From CAYTZN01 sp964442495 (GTDB lineage: Bacteria; Pseudomonadota; Gammaproteobacteria; Legionellales; Legionellaceae), in NCBI GenBank assembly GCA_964442495.1, contig CAYTZN010000011.1, positions 1 through 64,000 of the forward strand: DNA of 64,000 nt. The letters run 5' to 3'. The translations under genes and the position numbers were made by a program. The notes beneath the pieces are model-generated. The model had not been told where the DNA came from. It saw only the letters and a list, made by a program, of their open reading frames with translations, and made no database searches. Shown one piece after another: positions 51,359-59,806 of this stretch. Position 1 is the stretch's first letter. Each line of letters opens with the position of its first letter.

Positions 51359-52796
51359 GTTTCCTGCGGATACGTTGTAAAAAAACGCTCATGATTTGTT
51401 GGTAAAGTGCTTCACCCATGACTTTATCTTCTATACCAAAATCGATGTTAGGGTTGTCATTGACCTCTATGACATAGTACTTGTCTCCCTGCGGCTTGAT
51501 ATCAACACCGTATAAACTATCTCCAATGAGACGAGTTGCTTTTAATGCTGTTTTAATAACGCCATCTGGAACTTCACTCAAAGGAACGGTTTCATGTTTA
51601 CCTTCCGTTTCTTGGGTCGATGTCCAGTTATAGATTTGCCAATGATCTTTAGCCATGTAGTAACGACAAGCAAATATAGGTTTGTGATCTAACACACCAA
51701 TTCGCCAATCAAATTCGGTTGGAATAAACGGTTGAATTAAAATTAAATCAGAGGTTTTAAAAAATTGTAGCAAAGATTTTTGGAGTTCTTTTTGATCATC
51801 TAATTTAACCACGCCTTGTGAAAAAGCACTGTCAGGTTTTTTTATGACGCAAGGAAATTGAATGAGAGGTAATTTTTTATCGAATTTGCTGATAAAGACT
51901 GTTTCAGGCGTAAGGATTTGATGGCTTCGCATTAACTCGGCTAAATAAACTTTGTTGGTGCATTTCACAATGGATTGTGGGTCATCAATCACCACTAAAT
52001 TTTCTTGCAACGCACGACGAGCAAAGCGGTACGTGTAATGATCCACAGAGGTTGTTGCACGAATGAAAAGGGCGTCATATTCAGCAATGGCCCGACTGTC
52101 ATTTTTATCAATAAAATCGACGTTTAGCCCTAATGCTTCCCCCGCACTTACAAACAATTCTAAGGCTTTTTTGTTTGAGGGGGCATTAGGCTCCATCATA
52201 TCAGTGAGAATTGCTAAATCATGAAATCGTTGTTTTTTTCGCCATTGATGAAAACGCTTTTTAGAAAAATAACTTTCTGCCGCTTCATGCATGAAGGCTT
52301 CATGCTGAGGGGGCACTTCAGCGGGCGATAGGAGGCTTAATTTTTTAATGCTCCATTGTTTCTTTTTTTCTAAAGTAAAGCGTATGAGTGGCAAAGGAAA
52401 TAATCCATGTAATTTACGTGCCAGATCCATGTGCCGTTTTGCCATGTTTTGGCCAAAGTAAAGGCTTAGAACAAACTCATCACCTTTAATGTCTTGCAAA
52501 CTGTGTTGAATTTCTTCTTCAATGTCTTGCGAAATTTGTTTGGAAAGACTGGTGCTTAAAACATCTTGAATACTAAGGACCGAAGGAATGGCTTTATGGT
52601 CTCTGGCATGTGCTAATAAAGAGACGTAGTAACCAATCGTTTGATAATTGTAAGATTGGCAAAGGTTAATAACGCGCAAGGCTTTGTTTTGATGATAGCA
52701 CTCTTCAGAGAGATAGTCTGAAGCTTCAACAACCGGAGCCAAGTGGTTTAAAAACATCCAGCTTTGTGGATCGTCCGTGACTAAAACAGTTTGCAT
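51345..52796 (-). CDS. RimK-type ATP-grasp ligase with N-terminal RLAN domain
   Basis: 483 residues. The first 200 or so (MQTVLVTDDPQSWMF, CQSYNYQTIGYYVSLLAHAR) form the RLAN domain, found in front of some RimK-like ligases. The ATP-grasp part contains CVIKKPDSAFSQGVVKL, LIQPFIPTEFDWRIGVLDHK, and the metal motif VIEVNDNPNID. It likely makes an amide or peptide bond through an acyl phosphate. It starts directly after the peptidase stop (TGAATG) and overlaps the next ligase. Confidence 0.88.
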   Translation of the reverse strand: MQTVLVTDDPQSWMFLNHLAPVVEASDYLSEECYHQNKALRVINLCQSYNYQTIGYYVSLLAHARDHKAIPSVLSIQDVLSTSLSKQISQDIEEEIQHSLQDIKGDEFVLSLYFGQNMAKRHMDLARKLHGLFPLPLIRFTLEKKKQWSIKKLSLLSPAEVPPQHEAFMHEAAESYFSKKRFHQWRKKQRFHDLAILTDMMEPNAPSNKKALELFVSAGEALGLNVDFIDKNDSRAIAEYDALFIRATTSVDHYTYRFARRALQENLVVIDDPQSIVKCTNKVYLAELMRSHQILTPETVFISKFDKKLPLIQFPCVIKKPDSAFSQGVVKLDDQKELQKSLLQFFKTSDLILIQPFIPTEFDWRIGVLDHKPIFACRYYMAKDHWQIYNWTSTQETEGKHETVPLSEVPDGVIKTALKATRLIGDSLYGVDIKPQGDKYYVIEVNDNPNIDFGIEDKVMGEALYQQIMSVFLQRIRRKHGYV

Positions 52797-53513
52797 TCAC
52801 ATCCCTTGTGGTTTGATTATTAGTAAATGTCCATCATGGGTTAGCACACCTAGCATGATGGCATTGATCAAGCGGCTAATGTTTACTTTATAATAATTAT
52901 CATTTGCTAAGGGGTTTTCCCGATGTGGGTCAGCTACCACAATATGTTTTTTTTCTTCGTCATATCCACATAATACTACAAAATGCCCACAAGGGGTCCC
53001 TTGAATATCATCAAAGATAGAAACCCCGTCTGTAAATCGCTCTCGTGGGCAGTTGTATAAATAGGTAGCACTTAGTGCGGCTATCACAGGTATATTTTGT
53101 TGAAAATAATTCTTGAGAAGTTGGGCTGTAATGGTTAGAAAATGTAGTTTACCCCCACGTTGAAAATATTGAACATAGGCGTTGGTCAGTTGCACCATAT
53201 TTTCATCATGTTTATGGTGGAGTTGGGTGAGAAGTTTATTCGCAATAAGTGACTCATCACAGGCGCCAGAGGGTTCAAACCAGCTAGGGTCAAAAGCGAG
53301 GAGATTATTGGTGTAGAGCGTTGTTTCAAACCCATGCTCTAATGCGTGTGTTCCAAGTAACGGAGTTAGCGTTCCACCCGATAACGAGCGTTGCACACCC
53401 GCTCTTATTTCATCTAGGCTTAAACTCAATCCATAGTAGCGATAAACAGCATGTAAGCACGTGGCGCCGCAGGTTTCATCGTTGGGTTGGGTGTTGATAG
53501 TTAACTTGATCAT
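52797..53513 (-). CDS. C39-like papain-fold cysteine peptidase
   Basis: 238 residues with Q9 and C15 in NTQPNDETCGATCL, H177 in GTPCGHFVVLCGYD and D195 in VVADPHREN, a full Gln-Cys-His-Asp set. No signal peptide or membrane segment, so it is cytosolic, unlike C39 domains of bacteriocin exporters. As first gene of the ligase operon it may process a peptide substrate or act as an amidase or transglutaminase-like enzyme. Confidence 0.83.
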   Translation of the reverse strand: MIKLTINTQPNDETCGATCLHAVYRYYGLSLSLDEIRAGVQRSLSGGTLTPLLGTHALEHGFETTLYTNNLLAFDPSWFEPSGACDESLIANKLLTQLHHKHDENMVQLTNAYVQYFQRGGKLHFLTITAQLLKNYFQQNIPVIAALSATYLYNCPRERFTDGVSIFDDIQGTPCGHFVVLCGYDEEKKHIVVADPHRENPLANDNYYKVNISRLINAIMLGVLTHDGHLLIIKPQGM

Positions 53514-53591
53514 GGGGCATCAACGTACAATAGCATTGCTCAAAACCAAGGTGGGATAATATCTTAACGTTAGAACGCAATGACATGTTTG

Positions 53592-54077
53592 TCAATTGCC
53601 ACTTTTGGGGATGCCTTTTAAAGAGAGCTCTAGTACAAAGCGCGCGACCACTTCTGGTTGTTGAGGGTAATTTGTATAGGCGGTAACGTTCAACGGTTTG
53701 TTTACCCGTAGTCCAGACGTTTGAGTTTCATGGATCATGTCTGCAACAGTATCGCCCATGTCAGAGATAAAATAAACATCTGTTTCAGGTCGACGTAAAA
53801 ATTCAGCCTGAAAGGACTTAAATGCTAAGGCAATTTTAATCTTGGCACGTTTTGCATGGTAAAACCCATGTAACCCTCCGGCCAGATCAGCACCAATGGC
53901 TAACGCACCAAAATACATAGAGTTTAGATGGTTTTTACTGCGTCGGTTCAAGCGTAATTTAATGATAATTTCTTTATCGGTTAGTTCTATCAGCTTGGGT
54001 TTTACGTAACCGATAAGAGGTACTTTAAACTGCCCAAAATACCACATAAAAAATGTAAAGCGGGTTAAGGCTTTCAC
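53592..54077 (-). CDS. DUF4442-type hotdog-fold protein
   Basis: 161 residues. IELTDKEIIIKLRLNRRSKN and HLNSMYFGALAIGADLAGG match the thioesterase-like DUF4442 group (PaaI-type hotdog). A role on acyl thioesters is possible but unproven. Its start overlaps the BON-gene stop (ATGA). Confidence 0.78.
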   Translation of the reverse strand: MKALTRFTFFMWYFGQFKVPLIGYVKPKLIELTDKEIIIKLRLNRRSKNHLNSMYFGALAIGADLAGGLHGFYHAKRAKIKIALAFKSFQAEFLRRPETDVYFISDMGDTVADMIHETQTSGLRVNKPLNVTAYTNYPQQPEVVARFVLELSLKGIPKSGN

Positions 54078-54628
54078 GTGGTTTCCTTCTGGACTTGGAG
54101 CTGAGAAATGATTTTTTTCACACCCTTTATGCTACTAACACGTTTTAAGATGGCAGTGATGGAGGCGTTGTTACAGACGTGACCTGAAAGTTTTACAATA
54201 CCGTTTGTGGTGGAGGCATTAATACCCACGATGGGAATGGATTCATTGTCCAACACTTTGGCTTCCAATACAGCGGCTTCTACTTTAGCCGTAATGTAGG
54301 CGTCAGTGAATGCGGTGTTAACACGTTTGATTTCTAATTGACGGGTATCAATTGAGACGACGCCTTTGGTGGCTTTTGTTAAACGGAGCGCTTCTACGAA
54401 GGCTTCTTTATCTTTAACATGCCCACGCAACTTTACTACGCCATTGGTGGTTGAAACAGAAATTTTCAACGGGTTTAAATTTTTATTTTTAGTAAATTTC
54501 GCCGTAATTTTTGTAGTAACAACGGAGTCACTCAATTCCTGCTCAATGCCTTTTATATTGGCCGCGTTGGCTTGGCTTAAAAAAACAAACAGTAGTGTGA
54601 TAAGAAGGCCGCGAAATGATTGACGCAC
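54074..54628 (-). CDS. Periplasmic BON-domain protein
   Basis: Two BON domains (about 40-105 and 112-180), each with STTNGVVKLRGHV or STTNGIVKLSGHV. I choose GTG 54628, with GAGG 6 nt upstream, because it yields a clean signal peptide MRQSFRGLLITLLFVFLSQA ending near ANA; 184 residues. It resembles OsmY-type proteins that bind phospholipid surfaces. Coupled to the downstream hotdog gene. Confidence 0.85.
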   Translation of the reverse strand: MRQSFRGLLITLLFVFLSQANAANIKGIEQELSDSVVTTKITAKFTKNKNLNPLKISVSTTNGVVKLRGHVKDKEAFVEALRLTKATKGVVSIDTRQLEIKRVNTAFTDAYITAKVEAAVLEAKVLDNESIPIVGINASTTNGIVKLSGHVCNNASITAILKRVSSIKGVKKIISQLQVQKETT

Positions 54629-54679
54629 ATTAACCTCAAATGAAGTGGCGATGGGGTGGAAGTATACCACTTTAAGCAT

Positions 54680-55082
54680 GACACGTTGAGGGGGGCGGTC
54701 CCTTTTTTAATGTTGAAGTTTATTTATACGTATTAAATCATGCCCGTGCACAGAGATATCCACAGATTTTGGTTGATATTTACTCATAAAAAAGAGGATA
54801 TATTTATAATAAAAAATTATTATAATCAATAAGATATGGATGTATTTTGAGAAAGTTAGATATTTAGCACGGATGATGAAAAATAAGTTATCCACAATGC
54901 ATGCTTACACGACCAATCACAAATTCTATCAGAAAATATTTGAATTACTAGCACTTTTGAACTACTTTGAGCTATTTTTTTTATGTACCTTTGTTACCTT
55001 CAGTTGAGAGGGCATTTAGACCCTGCGTGGTTTGGGTTTTTTCCTGTTATACTTTGTGTTGTAGTAAGGTGTAAGTCGTTGC
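54680..55082. other. AT-rich intergenic region with DnaA-box-like sites
   Basis: No convincing gene. A perfect DnaA box TTATCCACA lies at 54888-54896 and a one-mismatch copy ATATCCACA at 54756-54764, with a very AT-rich stretch between (ATAAAAAATTATTATAATC). A chance 62-codon minus ORF is ignored. This is not claimed as the origin, since neither dnaA nor gyrB is near. Confidence 0.5.
55045..55053 (+). promoter_or_regulatory. Extended -10 promoter of uvrA
   Basis: TGTTATACT gives TG-n-TATACT (extended -10; core 55048-55053) with no recognisable -35, 30 nt before the first ATG. No E. coli-type LexA box (CTG-N10-CAG) was found near it. Confidence 0.5.
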
Positions 55083-55133
55083 ATGTCTATTCATGAAACG
55101 ACTTTAATTTTCCTCGTTTACATGGTGTCTTTC

Positions 55134-57968
55134 ATGCAGTTTATAAGTATTCGTGGGGCAAGAACCCATAATTTAAAAAATCTTAACGTGGATGTGCCAA
55201 GAAACGAACTGACCGTGATAACAGGTCTTTCGGGTTCGGGGAAATCATCGTTGGCGTTTGATACCTTATATGCCGAAGGACAGCGACGCTATGTTGAGTC
55301 ATTGTCTGCTTATGCTCGACAATTTTTATCCATGATGGAAAAGCCTGATGTGGATTCGATAGACGGCTTGTCACCTGCTATTTCTATTGAGCAAAAAGCC
55401 ACGTCACACAACCCACGCTCTACCGTAGGCACGATCACCGAAATTTACGATTATGTAAGGCTTTTATTTGCTCGGGTAGGTGAGCCTTTTTGTCCTCAGC
55501 ACGGAGTGCATTTGCACGCCCAAACCGTTAGCCAAATGGTTGATCAAGTCTTAGCACTGCCAACTGATTCAAAAGTAATGATTTTAGCTCCTGTGGTCCG
55601 TGACAGAAAAGGCGAGCACGTACAATTATTGCAGCAACTTCAGGCGCAAGGCTATGTTCGTGCGCGCATTAACGGCGAGCTGTACGAGCTCGATGAACCG
55701 CCAAAACTTGAGTTACGAAAAAAACACACGATAGACGTGGTGGTTGATCGCGTTAAAGTGCGTGAAGATTTAGCACAACGCTTGAGCGAGTCCTTTGAAA
55801 ATGCATTGAATTTATCGGATGGTTTGGCAATGGTTGTCTCTATCGATAATGAATTTGAAGACATGGTGTTTTCATCCATGTTTGCATGTCCCGAATGTGG
55901 GTATAGTTTAAGCGAGCTTGAACCACGTCTATTCTCCTTTAATAACCCCATGGGTGCTTGTGCTGCTTGTGATGGTTTAGGTGTTGATCAGTTTTTTGAT
56001 GAAGAGCTTGTCATCCATGATGAAACATTGAGTTTAGCGGAAGGTGCTATTCGCGGTTGGGATAGACGCACGACCTATTATTATCCCTTATTAGAAGCGT
56101 TAGCGAAGCATTTTAATTTTTCTATAGACGTTCCTTTTTGTGATCTTTCAAAAACAGCGCGGGATGCTGTGCTTTATGGAAGTGGTCAAGAGGTCATTGC
56201 TTTTCATTATCAACGTCCCCATGGCGGTGAGGTATTAAAAAAACACCCATTTGAAGGGGTGATTCCTAACATGCAACGTCGGTATCGGGAGTCTGATTCC
56301 TCGACGGTGCAGCAGGAGTTAGCTAAATATTTATCTTCCCGCCCCTGTCAGACGTGCAATGGTTCGCGTTTACGAGTAGAGGCGCGGCATGTTTTCATTG
56401 CCGGTAAAAATGTACCCGAAATAGCAAATTTCTCTATAGAAGACTGTTATCTCTTTTTTAAAGAGCTTAAATTACCGGGTGCCCGGGGTGAAGTTGCTTC
56501 TAAAATCAACAAAGAAATTGTTGAGCGTTTGGGTTTTTTGGTCAATGTAGGTTTGGATTATTTATCGTTGTCTCGTAGTGCTGAGACCTTATCTGGGGGC
56601 GAGGCACAACGTATTCGGCTGGCCAGCCAAATTGGCTCAGGTCTTGTGGGTGTCATGTATATTTTAGATGAGCCTTCCATTGGGCTTCATCAACGGGATA
56701 ATGACCGACTGTTAAAAACATTGTTGCATTTACGTGATTTAGGTAACACCGTTATCGTTGTAGAGCATGATGAAGAGGCCATCCGTGCTGCGGATTATGT
56801 GCTTGATATAGGCCCTGGCGCCGGCGTTCATGGCGGACAAATTGTGGCGTCTGGTAAACCCCAAGACATCATTAACAATGAGGCCTCTCTTACAGGTCAA
56901 TACCTCTCAGGAAAGCAATCGATAGCCATACCTCTTTCCCGTAAACCTTTTGATAGTAGCCGAGTCATTCAACTTACTGGTGTGACGTGTAATAACTTAA
57001 AAAAGGTCGATGCGACGATTCCTTTGGGGTTAATTACGTGTATTACGGGTGTTTCTGGCTCGGGGAAATCTAGTCTTATTAATGACACGTTATATCCATT
57101 AGCCGCGATAAAGCTTAATCGAGCAAGCGCTCGAGGGGCAGGCCTTGTGAAAGAGCTAGAAGGCCTTCAGCATTGTGATAAAGTGATTGATATTGATCAA
57201 AGTCCTATCGGTCGTACGCCGCGCTCAAATCCGGCCACTTACACGGGAATTTTCACGCCTATACGCGAGTTGTTTGCAAACACACCTGAAGCACGGGCAC
57301 GTGGTTATCAGCTCGGTCGATTTAGTTTTAACGTTCGTGGTGGGCGATGTGAAGCCTGCCAAGGCGATGGTTTAATTAAAGTCGAAATGCATTTCCTACC
57401 AGATATTTACGTTGCGTGTGATGTGTGTAAAAGCAAACGGTATAACCGTGAAACACTAGACATTCTTTATAAAGGCAAAAACATTCATGAGGTTTTAGAT
57501 TTAACTGTTGAAGATGCTGCACATTTTTTTGCAGCTATTCCAACTTTGGCACGTAAATGCCAAACATTAATGGATGTGGGGTTGTCGTATATTCGCTTGG
57601 GACAAAGTGCTACGACGCTCTCCGGCGGAGAAGCACAGCGCATTAAATTAGCGCGAGAATTGTCTAAACGTGATACCGGCAATACGCTGTATATTCTTGA
57701 TGAGCCCACCACCGGGCTTCATTTTCACGATACAAAACAATTATTGTCTGTATTGACGCGTTTACGTGAAAAAGGCAACACCATTGTGATCATTGAGCAT
57801 AATTTGGATGTGATAAAAACAGCGGATTGGGTGATTGATCTCGGGCCTGAGGGCGGCTGCAAGGGGGGGCAAATTATTGCTTTTGGGACGCCTGAAGATG
57901 TTGCGGCTATGCCTCATTCATATACCGGTCAATTTTTAGCGCCTATTTTAAAGAAAGCAGCAAGTTAA
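55134..57968 (+). CDS. uvrA: UvrA, excinuclease ABC subunit A
   Basis: UvrA recognises DNA damage in nucleotide excision repair as a dimeric ABC ATPase. Both ATPase halves are complete: TGLSGSGKSSLAFDTL and TGVSGSGKSSLINDTL (Walker A), and two LSGGEAQRI signatures with LDEPSIGLH and LDEPTTGLH. Zinc cysteine pairs CPECGYS, CAACDG, CEACQGDG and CDVCKSK are present. ATG 55134 gives MQFISIRGARTHNL, matching E. coli, and 944 residues; ATG 55083 would add 17 residues and cannot be excluded. Confidence 0.96.
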   Translation: MQFISIRGARTHNLKNLNVDVPRNELTVITGLSGSGKSSLAFDTLYAEGQRRYVESLSAYARQFLSMMEKPDVDSIDGLSPAISIEQKATSHNPRSTVGTITEIYDYVRLLFARVGEPFCPQHGVHLHAQTVSQMVDQVLALPTDSKVMILAPVVRDRKGEHVQLLQQLQAQGYVRARINGELYELDEPPKLELRKKHTIDVVVDRVKVREDLAQRLSESFENALNLSDGLAMVVSIDNEFEDMVFSSMFACPECGYSLSELEPRLFSFNNPMGACAACDGLGVDQFFDEELVIHDETLSLAEGAIRGWDRRTTYYYPLLEALAKHFNFSIDVPFCDLSKTARDAVLYGSGQEVIAFHYQRPHGGEVLKKHPFEGVIPNMQRRYRESDSSTVQQELAKYLSSRPCQTCNGSRLRVEARHVFIAGKNVPEIANFSIEDCYLFFKELKLPGARGEVASKINKEIVERLGFLVNVGLDYLSLSRSAETLSGGEAQRIRLASQIGSGLVGVMYILDEPSIGLHQRDNDRLLKTLLHLRDLGNTVIVVEHDEEAIRAADYVLDIGPGAGVHGGQIVASGKPQDIINNEASLTGQYLSGKQSIAIPLSRKPFDSSRVIQLTGVTCNNLKKVDATIPLGLITCITGVSGSGKSSLINDTLYPLAAIKLNRASARGAGLVKELEGLQHCDKVIDIDQSPIGRTPRSNPATYTGIFTPIRELFANTPEARARGYQLGRFSFNVRGGRCEACQGDGLIKVEMHFLPDIYVACDVCKSKRYNRETLDILYKGKNIHEVLDLTVEDAAHFFAAIPTLARKCQTLMDVGLSYIRLGQSATTLSGGEAQRIKLARELSKRDTGNTLYILDEPTTGLHFHDTKQLLSVLTRLREKGNTIVIIEHNLDVIKTADWVIDLGPEGGCKGGQIIAFGTPEDVAAMPHSYTGQFLAPILKKAAS

Positions 57969-58079
57969 TTCATGTGGGTATTTAATTTAACGGCAGTTGT
58001 CTTTTCGTAGTGTCTTCGACTATAACTTATGAAGTATGGTAATTTAATGACGTGTTAATTTTTTTAAAAGGATAGAGCA

Positions 58080-58661
58080 ATGAGTACTTTTTTGATTATA
58101 ACGTTGGTGATCATCGCATTGGTCTTTTTTTGGTTTATTGGCGTTTACAATACTTTGATTAGCTTGATTGAGGCCATTAACAATAATAAACGACAAATTG
58201 ATATTCAATTGGATAGACGTTTTAAAGTGTTTGAATCATTGATTGAAGTTGTAAAAAAATACATGGATTATGAAAAAACCACGCTTAAAGAAGTTGTTGC
58301 GTTGCGAAATGAAGCGCAAAATGCAAAGGCTTCTGGCGATGAAAAAACGCGGATTGCAGCAGAAAATGGCATTTCAAAAATTGCATCTAACTTAAACGTG
58401 GTGTTTGAGCAATATCCTGATCTCAAAGCAAGCCAGAATGTATTACAGCTTCAAGAGGAAATTGTTAATACAGAGAATAAATTATCTTACGCGAAACAGG
58501 CTTATAATGACGGCATTGAGCGTTATTCTGCGAAGAAAAAATCATTTTTTGAAGCAATGGTCGTCAGGACATTTTCTTCTGCGTTAGACAAATCCTTTGA
58601 ATACTGGGGGTTACCTGAAGAGCAGAGTAAAGTGCGAGAGGACTATACCGTTAAATTTTAG
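58080..58661 (+). CDS. lemA: LemA family protein
   Basis: 193 residues: one N-terminal membrane helix (4-24), then a helical bundle with YNTLISLIEAINNNKRQIDI and a VRTFSSALDKSFEYWGL tail. LemA is very often next to htpX, as here, but its molecular role is not known; a part in membrane stress is suspected. AAAGGAT precedes the ATG. Confidence 0.92.
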   Translation: MSTFLIITLVIIALVFFWFIGVYNTLISLIEAINNNKRQIDIQLDRRFKVFESLIEVVKKYMDYEKTTLKEVVALRNEAQNAKASGDEKTRIAAENGISKIASNLNVVFEQYPDLKASQNVLQLQEEIVNTENKLSYAKQAYNDGIERYSAKKKSFFEAMVVRTFSSALDKSFEYWGLPEEQSKVREDYTVKF

Positions 58662-58695
58662 ATATTCGTGCTGAGCTTGCTTGTGAGGTATGTAC

Positions 58696-59721
58696 ATGAG
58701 TTTATCTGATTATCATGCATCCACTGGTGATTGGCGTACACAATTAAGGCGCAATGAACGTAAAACACGCTTGGTCATTTCGACGTTTATTGCGGTTTAT
58801 GTGGTGGTAGGTTTAATTGTTGATGTTTTCATTCTGCAGTCGTATTACCCACGAGCCTCACTTGGTCAATGTTTTGATGCTTTGCTGACGCTACGGGCTG
58901 TGCCTTATGCCACATTTTTGATGGGAGGGCTCGTTCTTATCTCGTTACTTGTGACCTATTCAATGTACGATCGCATCATGTTGCTTGGCACCGATTCGTT
59001 TGAAATTACGCCACAAACTGCACGAACGTTGCAAGAAAAACAGTTGTATAACGTTGTTGAAGAAATGAAGGTCGCTGCGGGTTTAAGGTTTATGCCTAAA
59101 GTTTTTATCATCAATGCGAATTACATGAATGCATTTGCAAGTGGGTACAGTGAAAAGTCGGCCATGGTGGCAATTACTCGCGGCTTAATGGAAAAATTGG
59201 ATAGGGCTGAACTGCAAGCCGTGATGGCGCATGAGTTGAGCCATGTGAGGCATCATGATATCAAGTTAACCTTGATGGTTGCCGTATTGAGCAATATTCT
59301 CTTGATAGTTATTGATCTAATATTTTATGCAGTGGTTTTTAATCGAGAGCGGCGGGAAGACAACCGGTTAGTAACGATTATTGTTGTGTTAAGGTACGTT
59401 TTGCCATTGATAACGGTAGTTTTGGCGTTGTTTTTAAGTCGAACGCGTGAGTTTATGGCCGATGCAGGCTCAGTCGAATTAATGCGTGATAACGAACCCA
59501 TGGCTCGAGCATTGCTAAAGATTAATCAAGACCATGAGGCGCATGCTGATGAGTACGTTGAGGAGTATGGTAGAACCGCGCATGAGGAAGTGCGGCAGGC
59601 GTCTTATTTGTTTGATCCTTCGGGTATTGATCCAATTAAATCATTAAACAGCGCTTTTTCAACGCATCCTAGTATGGAAAAACGTTTAGAAGCCATAGGC
59701 TTTAGGCGTAAAAATAAATAA
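58696..59721 (+). CDS. htpX: HtpX-family membrane zinc metallopeptidase
   Basis: M48 peptidase of 341 residues that degrades misfolded membrane proteins. The zinc motif HELSH is at 179-183 and the third ligand Glu in FMADAGSVELM-like context (REFMADAGS). Membrane helices lie near 29-50, 75-95, 195-215 and 230-250. I use ATG 58696, 8 nt after GAGG; ATG 58690 is too close. It follows lemA by 34 nt. Confidence 0.92.
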   Translation: MSLSDYHASTGDWRTQLRRNERKTRLVISTFIAVYVVVGLIVDVFILQSYYPRASLGQCFDALLTLRAVPYATFLMGGLVLISLLVTYSMYDRIMLLGTDSFEITPQTARTLQEKQLYNVVEEMKVAAGLRFMPKVFIINANYMNAFASGYSEKSAMVAITRGLMEKLDRAELQAVMAHELSHVRHHDIKLTLMVAVLSNILLIVIDLIFYAVVFNRERREDNRLVTIIVVLRYVLPLITVVLALFLSRTREFMADAGSVELMRDNEPMARALLKINQDHEAHADEYVEEYGRTAHEEVRQASYLFDPSGIDPIKSLNSAFSTHPSMEKRLEAIGFRRKNK

Positions 59722-59763
59722 CACCACTTTCTGGCTTTTTGTATACAACGTTTATAGAGAGAT

Positions 59764-59800
59764 AAAACACCGCAGCGTATTTTTTACCCTGCGGTGTTTT
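59764..59800. terminator. Bidirectional terminator between htpX and the effector-like gene
   Basis: AAAACACCGCAG (59764-59775) and CTGCGGTGTTTT (59789-59800) are perfect 12-bp arms with a 13-nt loop. The A-run/T-run symmetry makes it work for both convergent genes. Confidence 0.88.
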
Positions 59801-59806
59801 GTATGC

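Noticed and set aside
54707..54895. 62-codon minus ORF in the AT-rich gap
   Set aside because: Ile/Tyr/Phe-rich product typical of AT-rich non-coding DNA; no ribosome site.
54740..54960. Chromosomal origin of replication
   Set aside because: Only two DnaA-like boxes, no dnaA, dnaN, gyrB or rpmH nearby; reported only as DnaA-box region.
55000..55083. LexA/SOS box before uvrA
   Set aside because: No CTG-N10-CAG or close variant was found, and Legionella is thought to lack a classical LexA system.
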